DNA of 64,000 nucleotides. It comes from Blastococcus sp. PRF04-17 (GTDB lineage: Bacteria; Actinomycetota; Actinomycetes; Mycobacteriales; Geodermatophilaceae). The notes under the pieces are model-generated. The model saw only the letters and a list, made by a program, of their open reading frames with translations. It was not told where the DNA came from and did no database searches. The DNA lies in NCBI RefSeq assembly GCF_023016265.1, contig NZ_CP095412.1, positions 3,224,001 to 3,288,000 of the forward strand. The letters run 5' to 3'. Both the position numbers and the translations under genes were made by a program. How positions within the stretch are numbered: position 1 is the stretch's first letter; each line of letters starts with the position of its first letter. Shown here in pieces: positions 10,852-19,922 of the stretch.

Positions 10852-11496
10852 GTGAGTGCCCCGCAGCAGCCAGCAACCACCGACCTCGACGACCCCGTCG
10901 ACCTGCCCGACGCCGACGAGGCGAGCGACGACCCGGTCGTCGAGCCCGTCGACCCCGTGACGGACGGGACCGATGAGGCCGACGAGGACGAGGACGAGGC
11001 CCAGGACGAGGACGACGAGGAGGGTTCCTCCGGGGACGACCTACTGGTCCGGGAGGGGGACGTCGCCGGCGACTACCTCGAGCGGCTCCTCGACATCCTG
11101 GACAAGGACGGCGACATCGACCTCGACGTCGAAGGGGACCGCGCCTCGGTCGCGATCGTCGGCGGCCGGCTCGGCGACCTGATCGGGCCCGACGGTGCGA
11201 CGCTCGAGGCGCTGCAGGAGCTGACCCGCCTCGCCGTGGCGCAGTCCACGGGTGTCCGCAGCCGGTTGATGCTCGACATCGGCGGCTTCCGCGCCAAGCG
11301 GCGGGCCGACCTGACCGCCCTCGGGTCGGAGACGGCCAAGCGGGTGGCCCAGAGCCGGCAGCCCGAACGCCTTTCCCCGATGAACCCGTTCGAGCGCAAG
11401 GTCGTCCATGACGTCATCGCCGGCGTCGCCGGTGTGCGCAGTGAGTCGGAGGGTGAGGAGCCGAACCGGCGCGTCGTGGTCCTGCCCGACAAGTGA
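10852..11496 (+). CDS. jag: Jag/KhpB-like RNA-binding protein (KH and R3H domains)
   Basis: Of 214 residues, the first 65 are highly acidic (Asp/Glu runs) and replace the Jag_N domain found in Firmicutes. The KH-like part (LLDILDKDGDIDLDVEG, then GRLGDLIGPDGATLEALQEL) is at about 75-140 and the R3H part with NPFERKVVHDVIAGV near 180. KhpB proteins bind RNA and affect cell division or envelope synthesis. The GTG has a GGAGG site 6 bp upstream. The end overlaps the rsmG start as GTGA. Confidence 0.92.
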   Translation: MSAPQQPATTDLDDPVDLPDADEASDDPVVEPVDPVTDGTDEADEDEDEAQDEDDEEGSSGDDLLVREGDVAGDYLERLLDILDKDGDIDLDVEGDRASVAIVGGRLGDLIGPDGATLEALQELTRLAVAQSTGVRSRLMLDIGGFRAKRRADLTALGSETAKRVAQSRQPERLSPMNPFERKVVHDVIAGVAGVRSESEGEEPNRRVVVLPDK

Positions 11497-12165
11497 GCCG
11501 CAGCGGGGACGTCGACGGGGTCCCGGGCCGCGCCTGCCCTGGCCGAGCAGGTCTTCGGAGCCTCCCTCCCGTTGGCCGAGAAGTACGTCGCCCGGCTGGC
11601 CACCGACGGGGTGACGCGGGGCCTGATCGGTCCCCGCGAGGTGCCGCGGCTCTGGGAGCGTCACCTGCTCAACAGCGCGGCCGTGGCCGAGGCCGTTCCT
11701 GCGGGGGCCCGCGTGGTCGACGTGGGCAGCGGTGCCGGCCTGCCGGGGATCCCGCTGGGGCTGGCCCGCCCGGACGTCGTGCTCACGCTCGTGGAGCCCA
11801 TGGCGCGGCGGGTCGAGTTCCTCGAGGAGGTGGTCACCGGCGTCGCGGAACCGGCGGGCCTGCAGTGGCGGGTCGTGCGCGGCCGGGCGGAGGACAAGGC
11901 GGTCGCGCAGGCGGTGGGCGCGGTCGACGTCGTCACCGCCCGCGCCGTCGCCCCGCTCCCCCGCCTGGTCGGCTGGTGCCGCGCGCTGATGCGCCCGGGC
12001 ACCCAGCTGGTCGCGCTGGTGGGCTCGCGGGCACTCCAGGAGCTCCCCTCACTGGTCCCCGAGCTGCAGGCCGCGGGCATGCGGGACGTGCATCCGCGGG
12101 CCGTCGGCGCGGAGTTGGGGGAGGCTGCCACTACCGTGGTGGTCATGACGCGCGGGGCTCGATGA
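11493..12165 (+). CDS. rsmG: 16S rRNA (guanine527-N7)-methyltransferase RsmG, apparent frameshift near N-terminus
   Basis: RsmG uses SAM to methylate G527 of 16S rRNA. The core is intact: REVPRLWERHLLNSAAVAE, the SAM motif VVDVGSGAGLPGIPLGLARP, LVEPMARRVEFLEEV and TARAVAPLPRLVGW. In the sequence as given the core frame has only a TTG (11572) as start. Removing one G from CCCGGG at 11522-11527 connects it to GTG 11493 through GVPAAPALAEQVFGASLPLA, which is family-like and overlaps the jag stop. A one-base overcall is the best explanation, giving about 223 aa. Confidence 0.9.
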
Positions 12166-12210
12166 CGGCGCGGCCCGGTGACGGCGCCCCTCGCACCGCG
12201 TACGACGGCT

Positions 12211-12224
12211 GTTCCACGTGGAAC
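12211..12224. promoter_or_regulatory. parS: parS site 2 (upstream of parA)
   Basis: GTTCCACGTGGAAC, a perfect palindrome in the rsmG-parA gap; flanking bases extend it to CTGTTCCACGTGGAACAG. Confidence 0.85.
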
Positions 12225-12244
12225 AGGAGCGGGTTCCCGGAGCC

Positions 12245-12258
12245 GTTCCACGTGAAAC
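12245..12258. promoter_or_regulatory. parS: parS site 3 (upstream of parA)
   Basis: GTTCCACGTGAAAC, one half matching the GC-rich variant and the other the canonical GTTTCACGTGAAAC. It lies 34 bp from site 2, both just ahead of parA, so they may also autoregulate parAB. Confidence 0.85.
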
Positions 12259-12295
12259 GGCCCGCCAGTGAGATGCCGTGCAGGAAGGACCTGGG

Positions 12296-13330
12296 ATGAC
12301 CGACCCGTCTGAGCGGCTGCGCAGCAGTCTGGCTGCCGGCCAGTCGTCCGGCGGTGCCTCGGACTTCGACAGCCCGATCGCCATGGAGGCCCTGCGGGCC
12401 ACGCGCGTACTGCACGCCGCCGACCAGGAGCCCTTCCCCGCGCCGAGCCGGATCCGGGTCATCACCATCGCCAACCAGAAGGGCGGCGTCGGTAAGACGA
12501 CGTCCACGGTGAACCTCGGGGTGGCCCTGGCGCTCTACGGCCTGCGCACCCTGGTGATCGACCTCGATCCGCAGGGCAACGCCAGCACGGCCCTGGGCGT
12601 CGAGCACACCGTGGGCACGCCGTCGGTCTACGACGCCCTCGTCGGGGACAGCTCGCTCGCCGATGTCGTCCACCCGACCACCGCGAGCCCGAAGCTGGTG
12701 TGCGTGCCCGCGACGATCGACCTTGCGGGCGCCGAGATCGAACTGGTCTCGGTCGTGGCGCGGGAGCACCGGTTGCGCCGCGCGATCGAAGGCTACGTAC
12801 AGGGTCTCCCGGAGGAGCAGCGGCCGCACTACGTGCTGATCGACTGCCCGCCGTCCCTCGGCCTCCTGACCCTCAATGCGCTGGTGGCCGGCGACGAGGT
12901 GCTCATCCCCATCCAGTGCGAGTACTACGCGCTGGAGGGGCTCGGCCAGCTCCTGTCGAACATCGACCTGGTGCGGGCGCACCTGAACCCCGGCATCTCG
13001 GTGCGGACCATCCTGCTGACCATGTACGACGGACGGACGAAGCTCGCCGACCAGGTGGCCGACGAGGTCAGGAACCACTTCGGCGATCTCGTGCTGCCGA
13101 CGGTCATCCCCCGCAACGTGCGGGTCTCCGAGGCGCCCGGCTACGGACAGTCGGTGCTGACCTACGACCCGGGTTCGCGGGGCTCCACCAGTTACGTGGA
13201 AGCGGCGCGCCAGCTCGCCGAGCGCGGCGTGGCCCTGCCGCCGGTCGAGCGTGCGGGGATGGCCGGCGTGACGGCAGCACCTCCCTCAGTCAGCACCATC
13301 CCGAGCAGCGGAAGCGGAGAGCGGCGATGA
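12296..13330 (+). CDS. parA: Chromosome-partitioning ATPase ParA (Soj)
   Basis: A Walker-type ATPase that segregates ParB-parS complexes. The deviant Walker A KGGVGKTTSTVNLG is near residue 62, switch motif DLDPQGNAST near 93, and DCPPSLGLLTLNAL (Walker B) near 185. At 344 aa, the first 50 residues form an extra disordered leader typical of actinobacteria. ATG 12296 follows AGGAAGG; a GTG six codons earlier is less likely. The stop overlaps the parB start as ATGA, so the two are coupled. Confidence 0.96.
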   Translation: MTDPSERLRSSLAAGQSSGGASDFDSPIAMEALRATRVLHAADQEPFPAPSRIRVITIANQKGGVGKTTSTVNLGVALALYGLRTLVIDLDPQGNASTALGVEHTVGTPSVYDALVGDSSLADVVHPTTASPKLVCVPATIDLAGAEIELVSVVAREHRLRRAIEGYVQGLPEEQRPHYVLIDCPPSLGLLTLNALVAGDEVLIPIQCEYYALEGLGQLLSNIDLVRAHLNPGISVRTILLTMYDGRTKLADQVADEVRNHFGDLVLPTVIPRNVRVSEAPGYGQSVLTYDPGSRGSTSYVEAARQLAERGVALPPVERAGMAGVTAAPPSVSTIPSSGSGERR

Positions 13331-14369
13331 CGAAGCGCGGCGGCCTGGGTCGTGGCCTGGCGGCCCTCATCCCCACCAGCCCCGAGCAGGTGCCCGCACC
13401 CGCCGCGTCGGCGCCCGCCGAGGCGGCCACGACGGACGGCGACTCTCCGGCCGCCCCCGCCGTCGCCCTCGTGCCGCCACCACCCACCCCGGCCTTCGGG
13501 CTGCCCGCCCACACGCAGTCGCCCGACGCCGGCCCGCCCGACGCGGTGGGCGTCCCCGGCGCGCAGCTGCGCGAGGTCGCCGTCGACCAGGTCGTGCCCA
13601 ACCCCAAGCAGCCGCGGCAGGTCTTCGACGACGAGGCCCTGGAGGAGCTGACGCACTCGGTGCGCGAGTTCGGGCTGCTCCAGCCGATCGTCGTGCGCGA
13701 GAACGGTGACGGCCGCTACGAGCTGATCATGGGTGAGCGACGGCTGCGGGCGGCCCGCTCGGCAGGCCTGGACACGGTGCCGCCATCGTCCGCGACACCA
13801 CCGACGACGCGATGCTCCGCGACGCCCTGCTGGAGAACATCCACCGCGTCCAGCTGAACCCGCTCGAGGAGGCCGCCGCCTACCAGCAGCTGCTCGAGGA
13901 GTTCGGTGCCACGCACGAGGAGCTGGCCAGCCGGATCGGCCGGAGCCGCTCGCAGGTCACCAACACCATCCGGCTGATGAAGCTCCCCGTGAAGGTGCAG
14001 ACGCGGGTCGCCGCCGGAGTCATCTCGGCCGGGCACGCCCGCGCGCTGCTGGGTCTGTCCGACGCCGAGGCTCAGGACGCGCTCGCCACCCGCATCGTCG
14101 CCGAGGGCATGTCGGTGCGGGCCACCGAGGAGGCCGTCGCCCTGGCCGCGGCACAGCAGCCGACCGCCAAGCGCCGCGCCCGCAACATCAGCGCACCCGG
14201 TGTGGAGGAGCTGGGCTCGCGGCTGTCGGACATGTTCGAGACGAAGGTGAAGATCCAGATCGGGCGCTCGAAGGGCAAGATCGTCGTCGAGTTCGGTTCG
14301 GTCGACGACCTGCAGCGGATCATCGGCGTCATGGCGCCGGAGATCACCGGACGTCGCCCGGAGGCCTAG
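13327..14369 (+). CDS. parB: Chromosome-partitioning protein ParB (Spo0J), apparent frameshift
   Basis: ParB is a CTPase clamp loading at parS. The start [14 protein letters not shown] is the ParA-stimulating motif; a Pro-rich linker follows; then [20 protein letters not shown], the C-motif [13 protein letters not shown] (CTP binding), the [23 protein letters not shown], and the C-terminal dimer domain. The N- and C-parts are in different frames; adding one base near 13780-13784 restores [25 protein letters not shown] and about 347 aa. Five matching parS sites in this window support function, so the shift is probably an error. Confidence 0.93.
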
Positions 14370-14397
14370 CTCCCGCCACCCCGGGGGTTTCGTCACA

Positions 14398-14412
14398 CGC
14401 GGAAAGTCCGCG
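14398..14412. terminator. Short hairpin between convergent parB and ddl
   Basis: CGCGGA-AAG-TCCGCG, a six-bp stem immediately before the ddl stop and 29 bp after parB. Weak but placed where a shared terminator is expected. Confidence 0.35.
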
Positions 14413-15408
14413 CTAGCTCCCCGTACCGGCGCGGCGGGCCAGCAGCCGGGCCAGCACCTCACCGAGTTCGTAACCTGCGGCCTCGACCGCCATCGGGAAC
14501 ATCGACGTCTCGGTCAACCCCGGCGAGACGTTCACCTCGAGGAAGTGCACCTCGCCGTCCGGGCTGACGATGGCGTCGGTCCGCGACAGGTCGCGCAGAC
14601 CCAGCACCTGGTGCACCTCGACGGCGAGCGCGGCAGCGCGCGCCGCGACGTCCTCGGGCAGCCGGGCCGGGGTGTGGTACTCGGTGAGGCCAGGGGTGTA
14701 GCGCGAGGTGTAGTCGAAGACGCCGGACTCGGGCGCGATCTCCACCGCGGGCAGCGCCTCGGGGCCGCTCCCGAGGTCGATGACGGAGAGCGCCACCTCG
14801 ACGCCCTCGACGAAGCGCTCGACGAGCACCGTGTCGCCGTAGGCGAAGCAGCTGACCATCGCGGCCGGCAGGTCCTCGACGCGGCCGACCTTCTGCACGC
14901 CGAGGGCCGAGCCGCCGGACGCCGGCTTCACCATCAGCGGCAGGCCCAGGCGAGCGACCATCAGGTCGAGGACGGCGCCGGCCCCGAGCTCGCGGAAGGT
15001 GCTGTGCGGCAGGGCCACCCAGTCCGGCGTCGTCAGGCCGGCGGTGCGGACGACCGACTTGGCGGCCGGCTTGTCCCAGGCCAGCCGGCAGGCCGCAGCG
15101 GGCGACCCGACGTAAGGGACGCCGGCCAGGTCGAGCACGGCCCGCAGCGCGCCGTCCTCCCCCGTCGCACCGTGCAGCGCGATGAACACCGCGTCGGCCG
15201 GCGAGGCGGCGAGTCCGGGCAGCAGGTCGGCGTCGGCGTCCCGCAGCTCCGCGTCCAGGCCGGCCCGGGCGAGCTCCTCCCAGACCTGGGTGCCCGACGA
15301 CAGGCTGACCTCGCGCTCGAAGGTGAGCCCGCCGGCGAGCACCACGGCCCGCAGCGGGTGCGGCTCGGCGCCGGGCGCCGGTGCCGGTGCGGGGGCGGTC
15401 TCGCTCAT
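14413..15408 (-). CDS. ddl: D-alanine--D-alanine ligase family (ATP-grasp)
   Basis: Ligates two D-alanines for the peptidoglycan stem. The 331-aa protein has VVLAGGLTFEREVSLSSG at the start, FIALHGATGEDGALRAVLDL, the P-loop region LPLMVKPASGGSALGVQKV, and the metal-binding end VHFLEVNVSPGLTETSMFPMA. The Asn and Glu of the ATP-grasp metal site are present. The usual housekeeping ddl often sits elsewhere (near murF), so a second Ddl or a related dipeptide ligase cannot be excluded. Its ATG overlaps the stop of the upstream aminotransferase. Confidence 0.85.
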   Translation of the reverse strand: MSETAPAPAPAPGAEPHPLRAVVLAGGLTFEREVSLSSGTQVWEELARAGLDAELRDADADLLPGLAASPADAVFIALHGATGEDGALRAVLDLAGVPYVGSPAAACRLAWDKPAAKSVVRTAGLTTPDWVALPHSTFRELGAGAVLDLMVARLGLPLMVKPASGGSALGVQKVGRVEDLPAAMVSCFAYGDTVLVERFVEGVEVALSVIDLGSGPEALPAVEIAPESGVFDYTSRYTPGLTEYHTPARLPEDVAARAAALAVEVHQVLGLRDLSRTDAIVSPDGEVHFLEVNVSPGLTETSMFPMAVEAAGYELGEVLARLLARRAGTGS

Positions 15409-16823
15409 CGGCCGTCCTCGTAGGTGTCGCTGTTGGCCGGACCGACGATGGTCTCGGCATCGTGGCCGGGAGTGAGGGCGCGGAACTTCCCGGTGTCGAC
15501 ACGGTCGAAGGTCGAGTGCAGATCCAGCTCGGCCTCGATGACCCGGGCCAGCCGGCGGACGCCCTCCCGGATCTGGTCGGGCTCCGGGTAGCAGTAGGAC
15601 AGGCGCATGTACTCCCGGCCGTTGCCGTCGGCGAAGAACCCGATGCCGGGCACGTACGCCACGTGCGCGTTGACCGCGCGCGGCTGCATGAGCTTGGCGT
15701 CCAGCCCGTGCGGCAGCTTCAGCCAGACGTAGAAGCCGCCGTCCGGCTGTGTCCAGACCGTGCCGGGCGGCATGAGGGCGGCGAGGGACTCCAGGGTGGC
15801 GTCCCGCCGCTCGCGGTAGAGCTCGGCGAACAGCTTGATCTGCTCGCGCCACGGCTGCGTGTCGAGGTACCGGGCGACCGCGTACTGGGTGAGCGACGGC
15901 GGGCAGAGCACCTGCGCCTCGGTGGCGAGCACCAGCTTCTCCCGGACGGCGAGCGGCGCGAGCACCCAGCCGACGCGCAGGCCGGGGGAGAACGTCTTGG
16001 AGAACGAGCCGAGGTAGATGACCCGCTGGTTGTTGCGTGCGCGCAGCGCACGCATGGGCTCGTGGTCGAAGCCCAGCAGGCCGTAGGGGTTGTCCTCGAT
16101 GATCAGCAGGTCGTGCTGCTCGGCGATCGCGACGATCGCCTCGCGCCGCGGCTCGGACAGCGTCACGCCGGCCGGGTTGTGGAAGTTGGGCACGGTGTAC
16201 AGGAACTTCACCCGATCGCCGTTGGCCCGGCAGTCGGCCAGTGCCTCCTCCAGCGCCTCGGGGATCAGCCCGTGGTCGTCCATGGCGACGTGCGTGACCC
16301 GCGCCTGCGCCGCCTGGAAGACGCCCAGCGCGCCCACGTAGGACGGGCCCTCGGCGAGGATGACGTCCCCCGGATCGCAGAACACCCGCGTGACGAGGTC
16401 CAGCCCTTGCTGCGAGCCCACGGTCACGACGACCTCGCTGGGTGAGGCGTCGGTGATCCCCTCCAGGGCCATCACGTCGCAGATGCGCTCCCGCAGCCGT
16501 GGATCGCCCTGCCCGGAGCCGTACTGCAGCGTCTGGGCACCCATGCCCGAGACGAGCTCGCCGATCATCGAGCCGACGGCGTCCAGGGGGAGTGCGGTGA
16601 CGGCGGGCATGCCGCCGGCCAAGGAGACCACCTCCGGGCGGCTCACCACCGAGAAGAGTGCCCGGATCTCCGAGGTCTTCATGCCGTGGGTGCGTGCCGC
16701 GTACCGGTCCGCCAGCGGGTCCAGCCGCGGGTGCCGCGGTACGACGTGGGGGTGCGCACCGTGCGTCAGGTGCGTCCCCGGCTGACCGGAACCGGCAGGG
16801 ATGCCGGACGGGGTGGTGGCCAC
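15405..16823 (-). CDS. PLP-dependent aminotransferase, class I/II (LysN/2-aminoadipate-aminotransferase type)
   Basis: A fold-type I aminotransferase without the GntR head of MocR regulators. Visible motifs are SLAGGMPAVTALPLD, LQYGSGQGDPRLRERI, VTVGSQQGLDLVTRV, the NFHNPAGVTLS motif, IIEDNPYG (Asp binding the PLP nitrogen), and YLGSFSKTFSPGLRVGW with the Schiff-base Lys. The substrate is not evident. The pairing with ddl through ATGA overlap suggests a role in amino-acid or cell-wall supply, but that is inference. GTG 16823 is chosen as a near-leaderless start after TACACT; an ATG at MKTSEIRALF would give a shorter protein. Confidence 0.85.
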   Translation of the reverse strand: MATTPSGIPAGSGQPGTHLTHGAHPHVVPRHPRLDPLADRYAARTHGMKTSEIRALFSVVSRPEVVSLAGGMPAVTALPLDAVGSMIGELVSGMGAQTLQYGSGQGDPRLRERICDVMALEGITDASPSEVVVTVGSQQGLDLVTRVFCDPGDVILAEGPSYVGALGVFQAAQARVTHVAMDDHGLIPEALEEALADCRANGDRVKFLYTVPNFHNPAGVTLSEPRREAIVAIAEQHDLLIIEDNPYGLLGFDHEPMRALRARNNQRVIYLGSFSKTFSPGLRVGWVLAPLAVREKLVLATEAQVLCPPSLTQYAVARYLDTQPWREQIKLFAELYRERRDATLESLAALMPPGTVWTQPDGGFYVWLKLPHGLDAKLMQPRAVNAHVAYVPGIGFFADGNGREYMRLSYCYPEPDQIREGVRRLARVIEAELDLHSTFDRVDTGKFRALTPGHDAETIVGPANSDTYEDGR

Positions 16824-16891
16824 CTTGCCCAGTGTAGGGACGTCGTCCCGCGCGCCCGCCCGGGACACGGGAGACGAACCGGTCCGGTTCG

Positions 16892-18144
16892 CTACGCCGG
16901 GGGGCTCAGCACGAACGTGCCGGTCGGCGGGTCGGCGTCGGCGGGCAGGTAGAGCCGCTGGACGGCGGCGAGCACGGCGGAGGCGACGGCACTGCGCACC
17001 CGGGCGTCCAGCAGCAGCAACCGGTCGACGGAGTGCGAGAGGTAGCCGCAGTCCAGGCGCACCGCCGGCATGCGGGTCATGCGCAGCAGGTCCCACGTCT
17101 TCGCGTGCGAGCCGAGGTCGAGCATGCCGGTGCGGGCCAGCACCTCGCGTCGGGCGAGGTTGGCGAACTGCTCACCCACGGTGGACGACGCGCCGGACCC
17201 GGTGCCGTAGTAGTAGCTGGCCACACCCCGGGCGTGCTGCGAGGAGTGGGCGTCCATGTGCAGCGAGATGAACAGGTCTGCGCGGGCGTCGTTGGCGAAG
17301 GCGGTGCGCTCGGCCGGTGTGGGGTTCTGGTCACGGCCACGGGTCAGGTAGACCGTCGCGCCGGCAGCGGCCAGGCGCCCCTCGATGCGCGACGCGAGGT
17401 CGAACACCAGATCCGACTCGGTGGTCTCGCCCACGGCGTACCCCAGGTCGTCGCCGCCGTGGCCGGGATCCACGACGATCCGCCGGCCGATGAGGTGCGG
17501 CCCGCTGTCGACGAAGGACGCGCTCTGCCGCAGCAGCTGGGGACGGCCGCCGGTGACCTTGCGGCCGAGCTGGCGCAGCGCCCGCAGGGTCGCCGCCCGC
17601 AGGTGCCGTCGGAGGTCAGCCCGTAGTCCCGCTGGAACGTGCGGAGCCCGATCTCGGTCTCGGGGCCGAACACGCCGTCCACGGGCCCCGCGTCGTAGCC
17701 GAGTTCGTGCAGCCGGTCCTGGAGGCCGATGACGTCGTCCCCGCGGATCGGCCGCTCGGGGTCGTAGCGCAGCAGCCGGTCGCCCAGCGACCACCGGGCC
17801 TCGTTCAGCGCGCGGTAGGTCTCCTCACCGACCCGGCCGTCGACCGACAGGCCGCGGATCTGCTGGAAGTGCCGCACCGCGAGCTCGGTCGCGGCGTCAA
17901 ACTCGGCGGTGTCGAGCGGAGCCGTGTCCAGGGCCGAGCGGTTGATCGGGTGGGTGTCCAGGGGGCCTGCTTCGACGGGAGCGGTGCGCAGCGGAACCGT
18001 GTCGAGCGGTCCGGTCCCGGCTCCCGGCGACCCGGATGCGGCGTCGCCGAGCAGACCGAGGCTGCGCAGCGCGGCGCGCACGTCGGCCACCGCCGGCCCA
18101 CGGTCCCCGAGTCTGAGGATCTGCATTCCGCTGTCGCTACCCAT
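16892..18144 (-). CDS. cwlM: CwlM-like N-acetylmuramoyl-L-alanine amidase homologue with two peptidoglycan-binding domains, apparent frameshift
   Basis: Two PG_binding_1 repeats (about residues 8-110, then 140-190 with LQDRLHELGYDAGPVDGVFG) precede an amidase_3 domain: VVDPGHGGDDLGYAVG, LTRGRDQ, DLFISLHMDAHSS. The last motif reads AVRLDCGYLSH, with Asp where active amidases usually have the catalytic Glu. In Mycobacterium CwlM acts as a regulator of MurA rather than a hydrolase; the same gene position supports this reading. The first PG domain carries a pentapeptide-like insertion. One missing G (plus CCC near 17596-17598) splits the gene; restored length is about 417 aa. Confidence 0.85.
17898..18012 (-). 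repeat. Pentapeptide-like repeat block inside the CwlM-like protein
   Basis: About eight five-residue units with Leu/Ile/Val in the centre and Asp-Thr after it (GPLDT, VPLRT, GPLDT, SALDT, APLDT among them) interrupt the first peptidoglycan-binding domain. Confidence 0.6.
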
Positions 18145-18279
18145 CACAGCTCCGCTGAGGAACTCGAGGGCTTCGCCGGTGTCATCATCGCCTGCTGATT
18201 CTCGTCCCCGCCGTCCGAACCGGCTCGGGCGGGGGCCCGGACGTGCGGCGGGCCCGCCCAGCAAGGACCCCCCTGCCCC

Positions 18280-18322
18280 CCACCGCGAGGATGCGAGCGG
18301 TGGGACCCTGCAGGAGGGCCGG
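18280..18322. repeat. 3'-flanking intergenic repeat, copy B
   Basis: GCGAGGATGCGAGCGGTGGG followed by ACCCTGCAGGAGGGCC, just downstream of trxA. Same family as 4511-4552 and 19832-19920. Confidence 0.5.
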
Positions 18323-18354
18323 TGCTGCAGCGGGCCCGGAAGCGGTTCCGCGAC

Positions 18355-18681
18355 TCAGATGTAGTCGGCGAGGTCGTTCAGGATGGCGCCCTTCGGCTTG
18401 GCGCCGATGATGCTCTTCACCGGCTTGCCACCCTGGAACACGGTCATCGTCGGGATGGACATGACCTGGTAGTCGCGCGCGATCTGCGGGTTCTCGTCGA
18501 TGTTGAGCTTGGCGATCGTGAGCTTGTCGCCGTGCTCGGCGGCGATCTCCTCGAGGACCGGGGCGACCATCTTGCAGGGGCCGCACCACTCCGCCCAGAA
18601 GTCGACCAGCACGGGCTTGTCGCTGCCCAGCACGTCGTTGGCGAAGCTGGTGTCGGTCACCGTGACGGTGTTGCCTGCCAT
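18355..18681 (-). CDS. trxA: Thioredoxin
   Basis: A 108-aa thioredoxin with the active site WCGPC at about 32-36 inside VLVDFWAEWCGPCKMVAP, the cis-Pro segment MSIPTMTVFQGG and the buried Asp. It reduces protein disulphides and is recycled by the TrxB encoded 81 bp upstream on the same strand. The ATG follows a GGGAGAACG site. Confidence 0.96.
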   Translation of the reverse strand: MAGNTVTVTDTSFANDVLGSDKPVLVDFWAEWCGPCKMVAPVLEEIAAEHGDKLTIAKLNIDENPQIARDYQVMSIPTMTVFQGGKPVKSIIGAKPKGAILNDLADYI

Positions 18682-18762
18682 GGTCGTTCTCCCTCTCGTT
18701 CGGCTGTCATGGGTGGAACCCGCCGGTGGGCGGATCTATGCCTGGTCCTGGGGCCGATCGGC

Positions 18763-19782
18763 CTAGCGCTCGTCGAAGGTCTCGGCGAGCCAGCGCTCGG
18801 CGTCGATGGCCGCGGCTGCGCCGGTGCCGGCCGAGGTGATGGCCTGCCGGTAGATGTGGTCCACGACGTCGCCGCAGGCGAAGACCCCGTCGATGTTCGT
18901 GCGCGTGCTGGGGTGCTCGACCTGGATGTAGCCCTCGTCGTCCAGCTTGAGCTGCCCGGCGAACAGCTCGCTGCGCGGGTCGTGCCCGATCGCCACGAAC
19001 AGGCCGGTCACCGGCATGGTGTCGGTGGCCCCGGTCTCGACGTCGGTGAGCTGCACGGCCTCGACGGTGGTCTCGCCGAGCACGTCGGTGACCTGCTTGC
19101 CGAGCGCCCAGCGGATCTTTTCGTTGTCCTGGGCGCGCTTCTGCATGATCTTCGACGCCCGCAGCTCGTTGCGCCGGTGGACGACGGTGACGCTCTTGGC
19201 GAACCGGGTGAGGAAGGTGGCCTCCTCCATCGCGGAGTCACCACCGCCGACGACGACGATGTCCTGGTCGCGGAAGAAGAACCCGTCGCAGGTGGCACAC
19301 GCCGACACGCCGCGGCCGAGCAGCCGGGCCTCGTTGTCCAGGCCGAGGTACCGGTACTTGGAGCCGGTGGCCACGATGACCGCGTGCGCGCGGTGCACCT
19401 CGTCGCCGACCTTGACGAGCTTCGGCTCGGCGGTCAGGTCGACCTCGGTGACGTCCCGCGGGATCAGCTCCGCTCCGAAGCGCTCGGCCTGGGTGCGCAT
19501 GTCGTCCATGAGCTGCGGGCCTTGGATCCCCTCCGGAAAGCCGGGGAAGTTCTCGACCTCGGTGGTGGTCATCAGCGCGCCACCGAACTGCGAACCCTCG
19601 AACACAAGCGGGTGCAGGTTCGCCCGGGCCGCGTAGACCGCGGCGGTGTACCCGGCCGGTCCGGAGCCGATGATGATGAGGTCACGGACGCCGTCGTGCT
19701 CGGCCGGTGGGATCGCGGGCTCGACAGCGGTCGTCGTCACGGCGGGTCCCGGGGTCGGGTGGGAGGTCGTCACGGGCGGCAC
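18763..19782 (-). CDS. trxB: Thioredoxin reductase (NADPH, FAD)
   Basis: Transfers electrons from NADPH via FAD to thioredoxin. FAD-binding [17 protein letters not shown] lies near residue 37, the redox centre CATC in [13 protein letters not shown] near 161, the NADP site [16 protein letters not shown], and the C-terminal FAD motif [19 protein letters not shown]. The first 30 residues are an unneeded leader, so the true start may be an internal GTG (VTTSHP or later). Forms the trxB-trxA operon. The sigM/anti-sigma pair found next door in relatives is absent. Confidence 0.95.
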   Translation of the reverse strand: MPPVTTSHPTPGPAVTTTAVEPAIPPAEHDGVRDLIIIGSGPAGYTAAVYAARANLHPLVFEGSQFGGALMTTTEVENFPGFPEGIQGPQLMDDMRTQAERFGAELIPRDVTEVDLTAEPKLVKVGDEVHRAHAVIVATGSKYRYLGLDNEARLLGRGVSACATCDGFFFRDQDIVVVGGGDSAMEEATFLTRFAKSVTVVHRRNELRASKIMQKRAQDNEKIRWALGKQVTDVLGETTVEAVQLTDVETGATDTMPVTGLFVAIGHDPRSELFAGQLKLDDEGYIQVEHPSTRTNIDGVFACGDVVDHIYRQAITSAGTGAAAAIDAERWLAETFDER

Positions 19783-19831
19783 AACCAGGATCGTACGGGC
19801 GGCATTCCTTCGGCCCCGTCCAGAGGCTCGT

Positions 19832-19920
19832 CGCGAGCGTGCGAGCCAGAGGCCCGGCTGCAGGGGCCTGGCGCGAGCCTGCGAGCGGTGGGGGGCAGCC
19901 GGGTCCTTCCGGGGGTCCTC
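19832..19920. repeat. 3'-flanking intergenic repeat, copy C (double)
   Basis: Two versions of the GCGAGC-N-TGCGAGC motif (19833-19847 and 19872-19894, the second followed by GGTGGGGGG) and a GGGTCCTTCCGGGGGTCC end. It fills the gap between trxB and the stop of the pseudokinase gene. Confidence 0.5.
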
Positions 19921-19922
19921 TG

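Noticed and set aside
13189-13202. AGTTACGTGGAAGC near the parA end, resembling parS
   Set aside because: Only one half matches the parS consensus; the other half is lost.
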